Positions 51,921-62,460 of a stretch of DNA of 64,000 bases are shown piece by piece. A program made the position numbers and the translations under genes. Within the stretch, counting starts at the first letter, position 1. Each line of letters starts with the position of its first letter. This stretch comes from Streptomyces sp. RKAG290 (GTDB lineage Bacteria; Actinomycetota; Actinomycetes; Streptomycetales; Streptomycetaceae): assembly GCF_023701695.1 (NCBI RefSeq), contig NZ_JAJOZC010000001.1:3967894-4031893 (forward strand), in the 5' to 3' direction. The notes below the pieces were generated by a model. The model made no database searches. It was not told where the DNA came from and saw only the letters and a program-made list of their open reading frames with translations.

Positions 51921-52717
51921 TGCTGCTCACCATCGACGTCGGCAACACCCACACCGTTCTCGGTCTGTTCGACGGTGAGGAGATCGTCGAGCACTGGCGC
52001 ATCTCCACCGACGCCCGCCGCACCGCGGACGAGCTCGCGGTGCTGCTCCAGGGCCTGATGGGCATGCACCCGCTGCTGGGCATGGAGCTGGGCGACGGCA
52101 TCGAGGGCATCGCGATCTGCTCCACCGTCCCGGCCGTCCTGCATGAGCTGCGCGAGGTGACCCGCCGGTACTACGGCGACGTGCCGGCCGTCCTCGTCGA
52201 GCCGGGCATCAAGACGGGCGTGCCGATCCTGATGGACAACCCGAAGGAGGTCGGCGCGGACCGCATCATCAACGCGGTCGCCGCCGTCGACCTCTACGGC
52301 GGTCCGGCGATCGTCGTCGACTTCGGCACGGCCACCACCTTCGACGCGGTCTCCGCCCGCGGCGAGTACACGGGCGGTGTCATCGCGCCCGGCATCGAGA
52401 TCTCGGTCGAGGCGCTGGGCGTCAAGGGCGCGCAGCTGCGCAAGATCGAGCTGGCCCGGCCGCGCAGCGTGATCGGCAAGAACACCGTCGAGGCCATGCA
52501 GTCCGGCATCATCTACGGCTTCGCGGGCCAGGTCGACGGTGTCGTCGGGCGGATGAAGAAGGAACTCGCGGCCGACCCCGAAGACGTCACCGTCATCGCG
52601 ACGGGCGGCCTTGCTCCGATGGTGCTGGGCGAGTCCTCCGTCATCGACGAGCACGAGCCCTGGCTCACGCTCATCGGCCTGCGCCTGGTGTACGAGCGCA
52701 ACGTGTCGCGGCTCTAG
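51920..52717 (+). CDS. coaX: Type III pantothenate kinase
   Basis: A 265-residue kinase of the ASKHA fold that makes 4'-phosphopantothenate, the first CoA step. The phosphate-1 motif is MLLTIDVGNTHTVLGLFDG and phosphate-2 IVVDFGTATTFDAVS. GGVIAPGIEISVEAL and IIYGFAGQVDGVVGRMKKEL are family motifs. It ends at a TAG that is also the first bases of the second MITE-like element. It is the last gene of the DUF2520-panC-nadB-nadC-coaX unit. Confidence 0.95.
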   Translation: MLLTIDVGNTHTVLGLFDGEEIVEHWRISTDARRTADELAVLLQGLMGMHPLLGMELGDGIEGIAICSTVPAVLHELREVTRRYYGDVPAVLVEPGIKTGVPILMDNPKEVGADRIINAVAAVDLYGGPAIVVDFGTATTFDAVSARGEYTGGVIAPGIEISVEALGVKGAQLRKIELARPRSVIGKNTVEAMQSGIIYGFAGQVDGVVGRMKKELAADPEDVTVIATGGLAPMVLGESSVIDEHEPWLTLIGLRLVYERNVSRL

Positions 52718-52892
52718 GGAGTGTTTCAGAAGTAGCGTCGGCCGCCCGGAGGGCGGGTCTTGTGTGGTCCGGTGCGTGCGAGCGCAAGGCGCCGGGGTGC
52801 CCTCGTAGCGGAGCTACTAGGGCATTTCGACAACGCAGCGAGCGTGCGTGCCGGACCACGCAAGACAGACGGGACTTCTAAAACACGACCTA
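52715..52892 (-). mobile_element. MITE-like palindromic element, copy 2 (reverse)
   Basis: 178 bp with imperfect ends TAGGGAGTGTTTCAGAAGT (52715-52733) and ACTTCTAAAACACGACCTA (52874-52892). In reverse complement it aligns with 8415-8590 over its length; GTAGCGGAGCTACTAGG (52805-52821) and GCGAGCGTGCGTG (52838-52850) match exactly. It is flanked by TA on both sides. No coding frame inside. Its left end coincides with the coaX stop codon. Confidence 0.7.
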
Positions 52893-53080
52893 GGGTCTTC
52901 GGACCAGGCCGGAGCCCGCGAGCCCGGCCTGATCCGAACGAGAGGCTTCAGGTCTTTCGCCGGTCCGCCCGGCCACAAGGCCCTGACCGGCGGTTCGGCG
53001 GCGCGGCGGCGCACCGTAGCCGCCGCGCCGCCAACGGCCAGTTAAGCGGATTTTGTCCATTTAGCACGTATTGTCGCGTC
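52718..53080. other. Gene-free region after coaX
   Basis: 363 bp between coaX and the next gene. It consists of MITE-like copy 2 and hairpin repeat copy 4, followed by about 130 bp of plain GC-rich sequence. An AT-richer stretch (GTTAAGCGGATTTTGTCCAT, about 53041-53060) probably contains the promoter of the next gene. No tRNA or small RNA recognised. Confidence 0.6.
52893..52947 (-). repeat. Interspersed GC-rich hairpin repeat, copy 4 (reverse, diverged)
   Basis: The reverse complement contains CTCTCGTTCGGATCAGGCCG and GGGCTCGCG, like copies 1-3. It is itself palindromic (GGACCAGGCCGG / CCGGCCTGATCC). As with copy 1, it directly adjoins a MITE-like element. Confidence 0.5.
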
Positions 53081-53686
53081 ATGCCCACGCCTTACGGATC
53101 ACGCGGCGGTATGGCGTTCAGCGCGGACGAGCTGCGAGTGCTCCGACGCGCCCTCGCCCTCGCCCTCCACCCCGCGCCCCTGCCCGACGAGGACGTCCAG
53201 GACTGCCTGCGGCTCGCGGGCTCCGTCGACGAGACGGTCGGCGAGGCGGGACGGCTGCGCGCCTTCCTCCTCGCCGACCTAGTCCGCTACCGAAACGCCC
53301 TGCCCGGCTCCCTCACCGGCTATCTGGAGCTCCTCCAGGACGCCCTGGCCGCCGGGTACGACCCCCGTCCCGAGGATCTGGCCGCGCTGCGCGCCCTGCG
53401 CGGCGGTCCGGTCGCCGCGGCGCTCCTGGAGCGCTGTCAGGTGATCGCGGAGCGTTCGGTCCGGGCGCGCCTGGCCGGGCGCTCCGTGTCCGCGACCACT
53501 CCCGCACCGCGGAGCCGGCTGCTCGCGCTGCCCGGCGGCCGGGCGGCGGAGCCGGAGAAGCCGAAGGCCCCGGCGGCCCCGGCCCGGCCGGCGGCGCCGT
53601 CGGACCGCCCGGCACCGAAACCCTCGGAGGTCTTCCCGCCCCGCCGCCGCCCGGCGCCGCCGCCGCAGGAGCGCGCCGCGGGGTGA
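53081..53686 (+). CDS. Hypothetical protein with Pro/Ala-rich tail
   Basis: A 201-residue protein starting ATG 53081 (MPTPYGSRGGMAFSADELRV). Residues 10-125 are helical and leucine-rich (LRRALALALHPAPLPDEDVQ, LRAFLLADLVRYRNALPG), apparently a globular domain that I cannot assign. The last 70 residues are a disordered Pro/Ala/Lys/Arg tail. It is probably conserved in Streptomyces near lsr2, but I know no function. No membrane helix or signal peptide. Confidence 0.75.
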   Translation: MPTPYGSRGGMAFSADELRVLRRALALALHPAPLPDEDVQDCLRLAGSVDETVGEAGRLRAFLLADLVRYRNALPGSLTGYLELLQDALAAGYDPRPEDLAALRALRGGPVAAALLERCQVIAERSVRARLAGRSVSATTPAPRSRLLALPGGRAAEPEKPKAPAAPARPAAPSDRPAPKPSEVFPPRRRPAPPPQERAAG

Positions 53687-53746
53687 CGCGGCGCGAGGCG
53701 GAGGGGCCTCGCGGAAGTCCGTACCGGGCTCGCTACTCTGGACGGC

Positions 53747-53926
53747 ATGGACTACGTATCCGCGCTCGTGCCCCCCGTGGTGATGGCCGCTTTCTTCATC
53801 GGTCTTGTCGTGACGATCGTCAAGAGCCAGGGCGGCCCCAACAAGGCGAAAGAGGACGCGGCCGTGGATGCGGCGATCAGTCGCGCGGAGGCGGCCCACC
53901 AGGCCCCCCGCACCGACGCGGTCTGA
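53747..53926 (+). CDS. Small single-pass membrane protein, 59 residues
   Basis: A short frame begins MDYVSALVPPVVMAAFFIGL and ends EAAHQAPRTDAV. It has one clear transmembrane helix at about residues 8-26 (PPVVMAAFFIGLVVTIV). A charged, Ala-rich cytoplasmic helix follows (KSQGGPNKAKEDAAVDAAIS). Codon use is strongly Streptomyces-like and a canonical terminator follows 37 bp later, which supports a real gene. Function unknown. Confidence 0.78.
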   Translation: MDYVSALVPPVVMAAFFIGLVVTIVKSQGGPNKAKEDAAVDAAISRAEAAHQAPRTDAV

Positions 53927-53962
53927 CTCCGCGGAACCGCGCATTGCGCGCGGCACCGCACG

Positions 53963-53997
53963 AAGGGCGCACGGCTCCTTGAGGGCCGTGCGCCCTT
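53963..53997 (+). terminator. Intrinsic terminator
   Basis: A 13-bp stem (AAGGGCGCACGGC / GCCGTGCGCCCTT) runs into a short T tract, TTTTG. It ends the transcript of the small membrane protein gene. Confidence 0.82.
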
Positions 53998-54048
53998 TTG
54001 TCGTCCGGATAACCAGCCATTCCAGACATTTGGCACTAGGGTGACGCT

Positions 54049-54531
54049 GTGCCCCGCCAATTGGGAGAGCTGGAAGACGCCGTGATGACCCGGGTCTGGG
54101 AATGGAACCGTCCGGTCACCGTCCGGGAAGTCCTTGAGGACCTTCAGCAGGAACGGTCCATCGCCTACACCACCGTCATGACGGTAATGGACAATCTCCA
54201 TCAGAAGGGCTGGGTACGCCGGGAAGTGGACGGCCGCGCATATAGATATACGGCGGTCTCCACCCGCGCCGCGTACTCGGCCGCACTGATGAACGAAGCC
54301 TGGTCGCGGAGTGACAACCCGGCCGCCGCGCTGGTCGCGTTCTTCGGGATGATGTCGGCCGAGCAGCGCGAGGCCCTCCGGGACGCCATGCGGATCGTTC
54401 TGCCGACTCTTCCCGATGATGGCGTACCGCCGAGCGGTGAAGCGGCCGGAGAAGCCGTGGAAGTGAGCGGTGAACCCGTCGATGAAGCCGCAGAAGCGGC
54501 CGATGGGGCGGAGCCCGAGGGCGGGCGATAG
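54049..54531 (+). CDS. BlaI/MecI/CopY-family transcriptional regulator
   Basis: A 160-residue repressor-like protein from GTG 54049 (PRQLGELEDAVMTRVWEWNR). The winged helix contains VTVREVLEDLQQERSIAYTT and VMTVMDNLHQKGWVRREVDG. The C-terminus is a 50-residue acidic Glu/Ala-rich tail. In beta-lactam systems BlaI is cleaved by a sensor protease, but no BlaR-like sensor is adjacent here, so the signal is unknown. The acetyltransferase gene starts 9 bp later, so the two may be co-transcribed. Confidence 0.92.
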   Translation: MPRQLGELEDAVMTRVWEWNRPVTVREVLEDLQQERSIAYTTVMTVMDNLHQKGWVRREVDGRAYRYTAVSTRAAYSAALMNEAWSRSDNPAAALVAFFGMMSAEQREALRDAMRIVLPTLPDDGVPPSGEAAGEAVEVSGEPVDEAAEAADGAEPEGGR

Positions 54532-54540
54532 CGTCGGGGT

Positions 54541-55098
54541 ATGTCCTCAGAGTCTTCGCAAACCGATTTCCAGACCGACCCGTCGGTTATAAACGTGGCC
54601 ATCACCGTCCGGCGTGCGAGGACGAGCGATGTGGTGGCGGTCCGGCGGCTCCTCGACGGCTACGTGCGTGAAGGCATCCTGCTCGACAAAGCGACGGTCA
54701 CACTTTACGAGGACATCCAGGAGTTCTGGATCGCCGAACGCGACGAGGACGCCCGGGTCATCGGCTGCGGCGCACTGCACGTGATGTGGGAAGACCTCGC
54801 CGAAGTGCGTACTCTCGCGGTCGATCACAGCATCAAGGGCGCCGGAGTCGGACATCAAGTGCTGGGCAAGTTGTTGCAGACCGCCCGCTGGCTGGGCGTG
54901 CGACGGGTTTTCTGTCTCACCTTCGAAGTCGACTTCTTCGCGAAGCACGGCTTCGTGGAGATCGGAGAGACGCCGGTCGACGGAGATGTCTACAGCGAGC
55001 TGCTGCGTTCCTATGACGAGGGAGTCGCGGAGTTCCTCGGTCTCGAACGAGTGAAGCCGAACACCTTGGGCAACAGCCGGATGCTTCTGCACCTGTGA
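54541..55098 (+). CDS. Amino-acid N-acetyltransferase (ArgA-like GNAT)
   Basis: A 185-residue GNAT protein. The fold is visible as TVRRARTSDVVAVRRLLDGY, RVIGCGALHVMWEDLAEVRT and the acetyl-CoA loop VDHSIKGAGVGHQVLGKLLQ, then FCLTFEVDFFAKHGFVEIGE. This pattern matches stand-alone N-acetylglutamate synthases of actinobacteria, which do the first step of arginine synthesis without a kinase-like domain. The remaining arg genes are not here, so the substrate is likely but not certain. Confidence 0.86.
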   Translation: MSSESSQTDFQTDPSVINVAITVRRARTSDVVAVRRLLDGYVREGILLDKATVTLYEDIQEFWIAERDEDARVIGCGALHVMWEDLAEVRTLAVDHSIKGAGVGHQVLGKLLQTARWLGVRRVFCLTFEVDFFAKHGFVEIGETPVDGDVYSELLRSYDEGVAEFLGLERVKPNTLGNSRMLLHL

Positions 55099-55243
55099 CC
55101 GTCGGAAGAAGCGCGAGCCCCTATGTCCGAATCGCGCACGTTTCCCGTCTTCTTGTGCTCCTGAACCTCTCCCGGGGGTTTGTGTTTTCCGGGGAAAAGC
55201 GGTTTCCTTTCCGCGTACTCCATTTTCGATGAAAGGAAATCCG

Positions 55244-55579
55244 GTGGCACAGAAGGTTCAGGTCCTTCTTGTTGACGACCTCGACGGCGGCGAGGCGGAC
55301 GAGACCGTCACGTTCGCTCTGGATGGCAAGACGTACGAGATCGACCTCACCACGAGCAACGCGGACAAGCTCCGTACGCTGCTTGAGCCCTACGCCAAGG
55401 GCGGCCGTCGTACCGGTGGCCGTGCGGCATCCGGACGCGGCAAGGGCCGTGCAGTTCCCGGTGGCAACAAGGACACCGCCGAGATCCGTAAGTGGGCGCG
55501 CGAGAACGGCCACAACGTGAATGACCGCGGCCGTGTTCCCGCGGACATCCGTGAGGCTTACGAGAAGGCCAACGGCTGA
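55244..55579 (+). CDS. lsr2: Nucleoid-associated silencer Lsr2
   Basis: A 111-residue xenogeneic silencer that binds AT-rich DNA and oligomerises. GTG 55244 (VAQKVQVLLVDDLDGGEADE) has AAAGGAAA at the right distance. The N-terminal oligomerisation part covers about residues 1-55. The C-terminal DNA-binding domain ends IRKWARENGHNVNDRGRVPA with the AT-hook-like R-G-R. Length equals the family. The last 22 bp overlap tail-to-tail with the opposite-strand gene. Confidence 0.97.
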   Translation: MAQKVQVLLVDDLDGGEADETVTFALDGKTYEIDLTTSNADKLRTLLEPYAKGGRRTGGRAASGRGKGRAVPGGNKDTAEIRKWARENGHNVNDRGRVPADIREAYEKANG

Positions 55580-56178
55580 GCAGCCGACTCATCGGAGTGG
55601 AGCCTCGTCCGGGCACGCGTCAGCCGGGCCCGGTGGCATTCCGTCGCCATGGCGTCCACGAGCCGGACGAGATCGGGAGCATCCCCACCCCTGCTCCCGA
55701 AGCCGGAGAGGGCCGGGAGCACCGGTTCGTCCTCCTGCCCGCGCACCGGCCGGGGGGGCCGCAGCCACACGGCGGCCCCCGGCGGGCCCGACCGGCCCGG
55801 CGGCGGTGGCGCGGTGATCCGGCCACCCGCCCCGAGAGCCGTCAGTGAGAGGGCGACCCCGCCCCACTCCAGCCAGTCCAGCAGCCCGGGCAGCTCATCC
55901 GCGCTTCCCGGTGCGACCAGCAGGCTCATCCGGCGGCCCATGAGCGCCACGGGCCCCGTGCGGCCCACCCGCCGCAGCGCCGCGTGTCCGGCGGCGGCGG
56001 GGACGACGAGCGCGTCGAACCGCAGCCCGGTCAGCAGCCGCACCGGGGCGCCGCCGGCGGTGGCCCAGCCGAGCTCCTGCTCGTACCACTGGGCGCAGCC
56101 GCCCCGTGGTTCACTCCCGGTGCAGCCGTCCCGTTCGGCGGGGACCGCGGTGCGAGGAGGCGGGACAATGAGAGCCAT
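55558..56178 (-). CDS. SCO3374-family protein, unknown function
   Basis: A 206-residue protein (MALIVPPPRTAVPAERDGCT start) overlapping the 3' end of lsr2. The segment AQWYEQELGWATAGGAPVRL, then LLTGLRFDALVVPAAAGHAA, resembles the N-terminal domain of bifunctional DNA primase/polymerases, but catalytic residues are not evident and the protein is too short to be one. Databases use the name SCO3374 family protein. Its place between lsr2 and clpC is conserved as I recall. Confidence 0.8.
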   Translation of the reverse strand: MALIVPPPRTAVPAERDGCTGSEPRGGCAQWYEQELGWATAGGAPVRLLTGLRFDALVVPAAAGHAALRRVGRTGPVALMGRRMSLLVAPGSADELPGLLDWLEWGGVALSLTALGAGGRITAPPPPGRSGPPGAAVWLRPPRPVRGQEDEPVLPALSGFGSRGGDAPDLVRLVDAMATECHRARLTRARTRLHSDESAAQPLAFS

Positions 56179-56619
56179 GTCGGAAGAACTCCGGATCCGG
56201 CCCCAGGGTTACGCAGAGTCCTTGATCGAACGCGTAGTGTGTCCGGGTTGGGGGCGTACGGGAGTATTCGGAAGCACGAAGATGTTCGCCCGTAGCGGAG
56301 GGAACCCGCGTACGCCGCATGGACTGTCTGTAATTGCGGGTAAGACATCCCTAGTGGGGAGGGGCGACACGCAGCCACCGGGCGTCTCACGTTCGCCATC
56401 GGCGTACTGGAGATAGGGGTATCTGCCTGGCCTGCGGGAACATCGTCTCGCACCATCGGGTTGGAGCAGTTGTCGGCGTTCGGGGCAGGAGATCCCCCGG
56501 GAAGCAGGGCCGGGTGTCGGCAGTTGAAATGAGCGGTCCCCGCTTGCGGGACTAAGCTGCGGAAGGACAGGGAGGGGACCGACCCCTTACTGCCTGACCG
56601 CTCTGAGGAGCGATTAACG
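56179..56619. other. Long region upstream of clpC
   Basis: 441 bp between the divergent SCO3374-family gene and clpC. It contains a ClgR-like box (56284-56297) and further AT-richer spots, for example TAATTGCGGGTAAGAC at about 56330-56345. There is a small palindrome GTCCCCGC-TT-GCGGGAC near 56537-56553, about 65 bp before clpC. No coding frame seems credible. A long clpC leader is possible. Confidence 0.5.
56284..56297 (+). promoter_or_regulatory. Putative ClgR operator
   Basis: GTTCGC-CCGTA-GCG fits the GTTCGC-N5-GCG box that I know for ClgR, the actinobacterial activator of clp genes. It is 323 bp before the clpC start, so it would act on an upstream promoter. Confidence 0.5.
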
Positions 56620-59148
<2,529 letters not shown>

Positions 59149-59176
59149 CCGGCGCCTAGCGCCCGAGCGTGATCGA

Positions 59177-59219
59177 GGGGCTGCCCCCGGACCGGTTCGT
59201 ACGGTCCGGGGGCAGCCCC
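59177..59219. terminator. Bidirectional terminator between clpC and the NACHT gene
   Basis: An 18-bp stem (59177-59194 with 59202-59219, beginning GGGGCTGCCCCCGGACC) and a 7-base loop lie 28 bp after clpC and 4 bp beyond the end of the convergent NACHT gene. T-rich TTCGTC follows on the plus side. Confidence 0.82.
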
Positions 59220-59223
59220 TTCG

Positions 59224-62200
59224 TCATGCGCTCAACGGCGTACGCCGGAGGCCCTTGCCGCCGGTCACCGCGGAGAACCCGGTGACGTCGACCACGAGGC
59301 CCGGCAGCACTTCCAGCGGGGTCAGATCGACGGCCGCGCCGCTGGGGTGCGGGGAGAGCCGGAGCGTCTTGAGTCCGGGAAAGACCCTGGGGAGCGGACC
59401 CAGGCCACCCAGCTCCCCGAACGGGGTGAGGGTGAGCGTGGTGACCGAAGGGACCACGGCCGCACCCTGGAACTCGGCGGCTCCCGCGCGCACCGTCAGG
59501 CTGGTCACCTGCGGGGACTCCCGGAGTGCGAGGCACATGGGAGGAACCGCCGTGGCTGATCTCAGTTCGAGATGCTGCAGCCGGTCCCAGCCGCGCAGCG
59601 CGTCGATCGTCATCGGGTGTTCGCCGCTGAGCGTCAGCGCGGAGACCTGCGGGTGCGCGGGCACCTCGCCCAGCCGGTGCGCCCTGAGGCCGATGAGGTC
59701 CAGAAACGACAGCCTGCCGCTCCCCGCCGTCGCCCGCAGCGCCGAGGGCGGCAGGTGGCTCATGTCCAGCTGGAGCCCACTGAGTTCCGGGAGCGCGCCG
59801 AGCGGGCCGAGGTCCTCGACCTCCGGGCAGTCCAGCAGCGACAGATCGGTGAGCGTAGCGGCGCAGTCGGCCAGGAAAGCCAGATCCGTCAGGGCGCTGT
59901 CCTCCCGGACGAAGAGCGAGACCCACGGTCTGCCCCGCAGCCCGGCCCGGAGCTCGGCCGAGGACAGCTTTCCGGTGATGCGCAGGTCCGTGACGGACGG
60001 CAGATGGCGCAGGGCGGCCAGCTGGTCCGCCGAGTCGACGCTCAGCCGCCGGTGCTTCAGCTCCATCACGGCCAGGACCTGCTCGGCGTAGGGGTCCGCC
60101 GGATACCTGTCCCAGCTGTCCCGGAACGACATGCCGAGCTGGGGGTGGGCCAGTACCCACCGACGGGCGTGCGGGACGGCCTCCGCGCCGCCGACCTCGT
60201 GGATCAGCTCCGCGATGCCATGGATCTGATCATCGGTGAGGCCGGGGTCCGCCGGGTCGGGCAGTTGCCGCAGCACGGCCGGACCGAGCTGGGCGAGCAG
60301 CCGGGCCACCCGTGCGGAGCCGGGCGGGAACAGCGCCGCCACGGCCTCGGAGGCCCGGGCGCGGGTGGTGTCGTCGAGCCAGGTGGCGTGCTGCGCACAC
60401 AGCGCCGCCAGCACGTGGAGCTCGGTACGGGTGACGAAGCTGTCCGGGCCGGACTCGGTGTCCAGCAGACCGTTGATCAGCAGGGGGTGCTCGCGCCGGC
60501 CGCAGTGACCGGCGGCGAGCAGGATGACGTCCTGCCACTGCGGTGCGTCCGCCCGGCCGATCAGTTCGTGGAGATGACCGCCCTCCACGAACTCCTTCGC
60601 GGCGAGGAAGTCCTGGAAGGTCCGGTGGGCGAACTGGTAGATGCCGTCGGCCCGCTCCTGGAGCACGCCGCTGCGGTTCAGCAGGTGCGTCAGGATCTCC
60701 GCCGCCGAGCCCTGGCGCCGCACCTGCTCCATGCCCCGCAGGGCCTGCTCCAGCTGGTGCAGCGCCTGGTCGTTGCCCAACTCCGACTGGCCGCCGCGCA
60801 CCAGCCAGATCGCGATGCGCTGGAGCAGCTGGGCCTGCTCGTCCACGTTCATCGTGATGCCCTCGGGTGCCTCGATCCTGCGCCGTCTGTCGCGGTTGCC
60901 GAGCAGCATGGAGAGCGCCGAGTCGTAGAGGCTCCAGCGGGTCTCCGGCAGCAGGCCCTGGCGCCGCCGGTGCAGGGCGCAGATGACGGCGCAGAGCAGC
61001 GGGGTGCGGGCCAGGTTGCTCAGCGTGGAGTTCCGGGAGAACTGCCGGATCAGGTCCCGCTCCAGCTCGGTCAGCGTCGCGTCGTCGGGGTCGTCCAGCC
61101 GCGCCGCCCGGTGCCAGGCGGCGACGAAGGCGGCGATGTCCTCGTCCCGCATCGGCAGCAGCCGCAGCTCCTCGAAGTCCTCGGACTCCAGCCAGCCGGG
61201 TCCCACGGCGTGCGGGCGCACGGTCGCCACGCAGCGGGTCGCCGGATAGCGGTGCAGCAGCCGGGACAGCCACTCGTACGCCGCCTCGCGGTCGTCCGGC
61301 GTGACCTCGTCCAGGCCGTCCACCAGCAGCAGCCCGCGGCCGGACTCCAGGACCCGCCCGGCCCAGCCCTCCGGCGGGTCGTCCACGGCCGTGCCGGCGG
61401 CGGCGGCCAGCTGCCCGACCGACGGGAAGGCGCCGCCCCGCGCCCGCAGGGTGCGCAGCGGGACGACGAACGGCACCAGGCCGTTGAGCGCGGCCAGCCT
61501 CGGCCCGAGGGTGCCCGCCGAGGCGTGGGCCGCCAGCCACCAGACCAGGGTGGTCTTCCCCGCGCCCGCGTCCCCTCGCAGCAGTACCCGGGGACGGTCG
61601 GCGAGCAGCGCGTCGATGCGCCGGGGCTCGGGGCGCCGCTCCCCGCGCTTGTGGGGGTCGCCGGGCGGCTGCGCCTCCAGGCTGAGGTAGGCGGTGTCCA
61701 GGTCCCATTCGGAGTCGTGCCGGCCGAGCTCGTCGAGCCCGAAGATCTTCGTGCGGCGGTAGGCGGCGCCGAGCGCGGCCGCGTGCTCCTCCTCGTGGCG
61801 CAGGTCGTTCGGGAAGTGGCCGTGGACCCGTTCGTGGCGGAGCTCGGTGCCCGAGTCGCGGTAGACCAGCCGTAAGGACGCCGAGGTGACGAGCGGGCCG
61901 AGCGGCACGCATTCCACGCGCCGGCCCTCGCGCCGCGGCGGGATCTGCCGGGCGATGCCGATCAGGACGTTGCCCGCGAAGACCGGGCCGCCGGACAGCC
62001 CCCGCAGCGCGGGCAGCGCCTGGCCGGCCCCGGCGGGCGGACCGTCGAGCTCGCACACGAGCAGATCGCGCACCCGGCCCGCCAGGGGCAGCGCGGTGGC
62101 GGTGTACTGGTCGGCCTCCAGGTGCTCGTCGGGGCCGTAACGCTGTACGTCGGGGAAGCCGGTGATCTCGCACCCGGGGAGCGCCCGACTGCCGTGCAGG

Positions 62201-62460
62201 ACCCCGAGCCGCACCGGTTCGACCGGCAGCAGCGGGGCCGCCGTCTCGATGACAGCGGCGTCGAGGACGTGGTCGATCCAGACGACGGCCGCCTCCGTGT
62301 ACCCGGCGAGGTCCGGGTGCGCGACGGAGCAGTTCCGGCCGGGCCCGACGACATGCGCACAGGTCAGCACCAGCCGACCGGTGAGCAGGACACCGCTGCC
62401 CTGGCCGGAGCCGGCGCCCAGGACCACGACGGTGCGGTCCGCGGGCTGCACCGGGGTCAC
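59224..62460 (-). CDS. Trypsin-NACHT-LRR protein (STAND NTPase with protease domain), TTA codon present
   Basis: A 1078-residue protein from GTG 62460, coupled by GTGA to the trypco2 gene. Residues 1-205 form a trypsin-like protease with a full triad: His36 (LTCAHVV), Asp67 (DHVLDAAVI), Ser156 (LRGLSGGPVF). A NACHT NTPase follows with Walker A GDAGAGKTT (Lys302), Walker B LLLVDGLDEV (about 376-385) and the C-terminal ATVRPHAVGPGWLE/FLAAKEF helical regions. The last 250 residues are leucine-rich repeats (LTDLSLLDCPEVEDLGPLGA, LQHLELRSATAVPPM). A TTA codon is at residue 196 (plus-strand taa 61873-61875). No signal peptide, so it acts in the cytoplasm. Likely a biological-conflict (defence) sensor-effector; function not shown. 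Confidence 0.9.
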   Translation of the reverse strand: MTPVQPADRTVVVLGAGSGQGSGVLLTGRLVLTCAHVVGPGRNCSVAHPDLAGYTEAAVVWIDHVLDAAVIETAAPLLPVEPVRLGVLHGSRALPGCEITGFPDVQRYGPDEHLEADQYTATALPLAGRVRDLLVCELDGPPAGAGQALPALRGLSGGPVFAGNVLIGIARQIPPRREGRRVECVPLGPLVTSASLRLVYRDSGTELRHERVHGHFPNDLRHEEEHAAALGAAYRRTKIFGLDELGRHDSEWDLDTAYLSLEAQPPGDPHKRGERRPEPRRIDALLADRPRVLLRGDAGAGKTTLVWWLAAHASAGTLGPRLAALNGLVPFVVPLRTLRARGGAFPSVGQLAAAAGTAVDDPPEGWAGRVLESGRGLLLVDGLDEVTPDDREAAYEWLSRLLHRYPATRCVATVRPHAVGPGWLESEDFEELRLLPMRDEDIAAFVAAWHRAARLDDPDDATLTELERDLIRQFSRNSTLSNLARTPLLCAVICALHRRRQGLLPETRWSLYDSALSMLLGNRDRRRRIEAPEGITMNVDEQAQLLQRIAIWLVRGGQSELGNDQALHQLEQALRGMEQVRRQGSAAEILTHLLNRSGVLQERADGIYQFAHRTFQDFLAAKEFVEGGHLHELIGRADAPQWQDVILLAAGHCGRREHPLLINGLLDTESGPDSFVTRTELHVLAALCAQHATWLDDTTRARASEAVAALFPPGSARVARLLAQLGPAVLRQLPDPADPGLTDDQIHGIAELIHEVGGAEAVPHARRWVLAHPQLGMSFRDSWDRYPADPYAEQVLAVMELKHRRLSVDSADQLAALRHLPSVTDLRITGKLSSAELRAGLRGRPWVSLFVREDSALTDLAFLADCAATLTDLSLLDCPEVEDLGPLGALPELSGLQLDMSHLPPSALRATAGSGRLSFLDLIGLRAHRLGEVPAHPQVSALTLSGEHPMTIDALRGWDRLQHLELRSATAVPPMCLALRESPQVTSLTVRAGAAEFQGAAVVPSVTTLTLTPFGELGGLGPLPRVFPGLKTLRLSPHPSGAAVDLTPLEVLPGLVVDVTGFSAVTGGKGLRRTPLSA

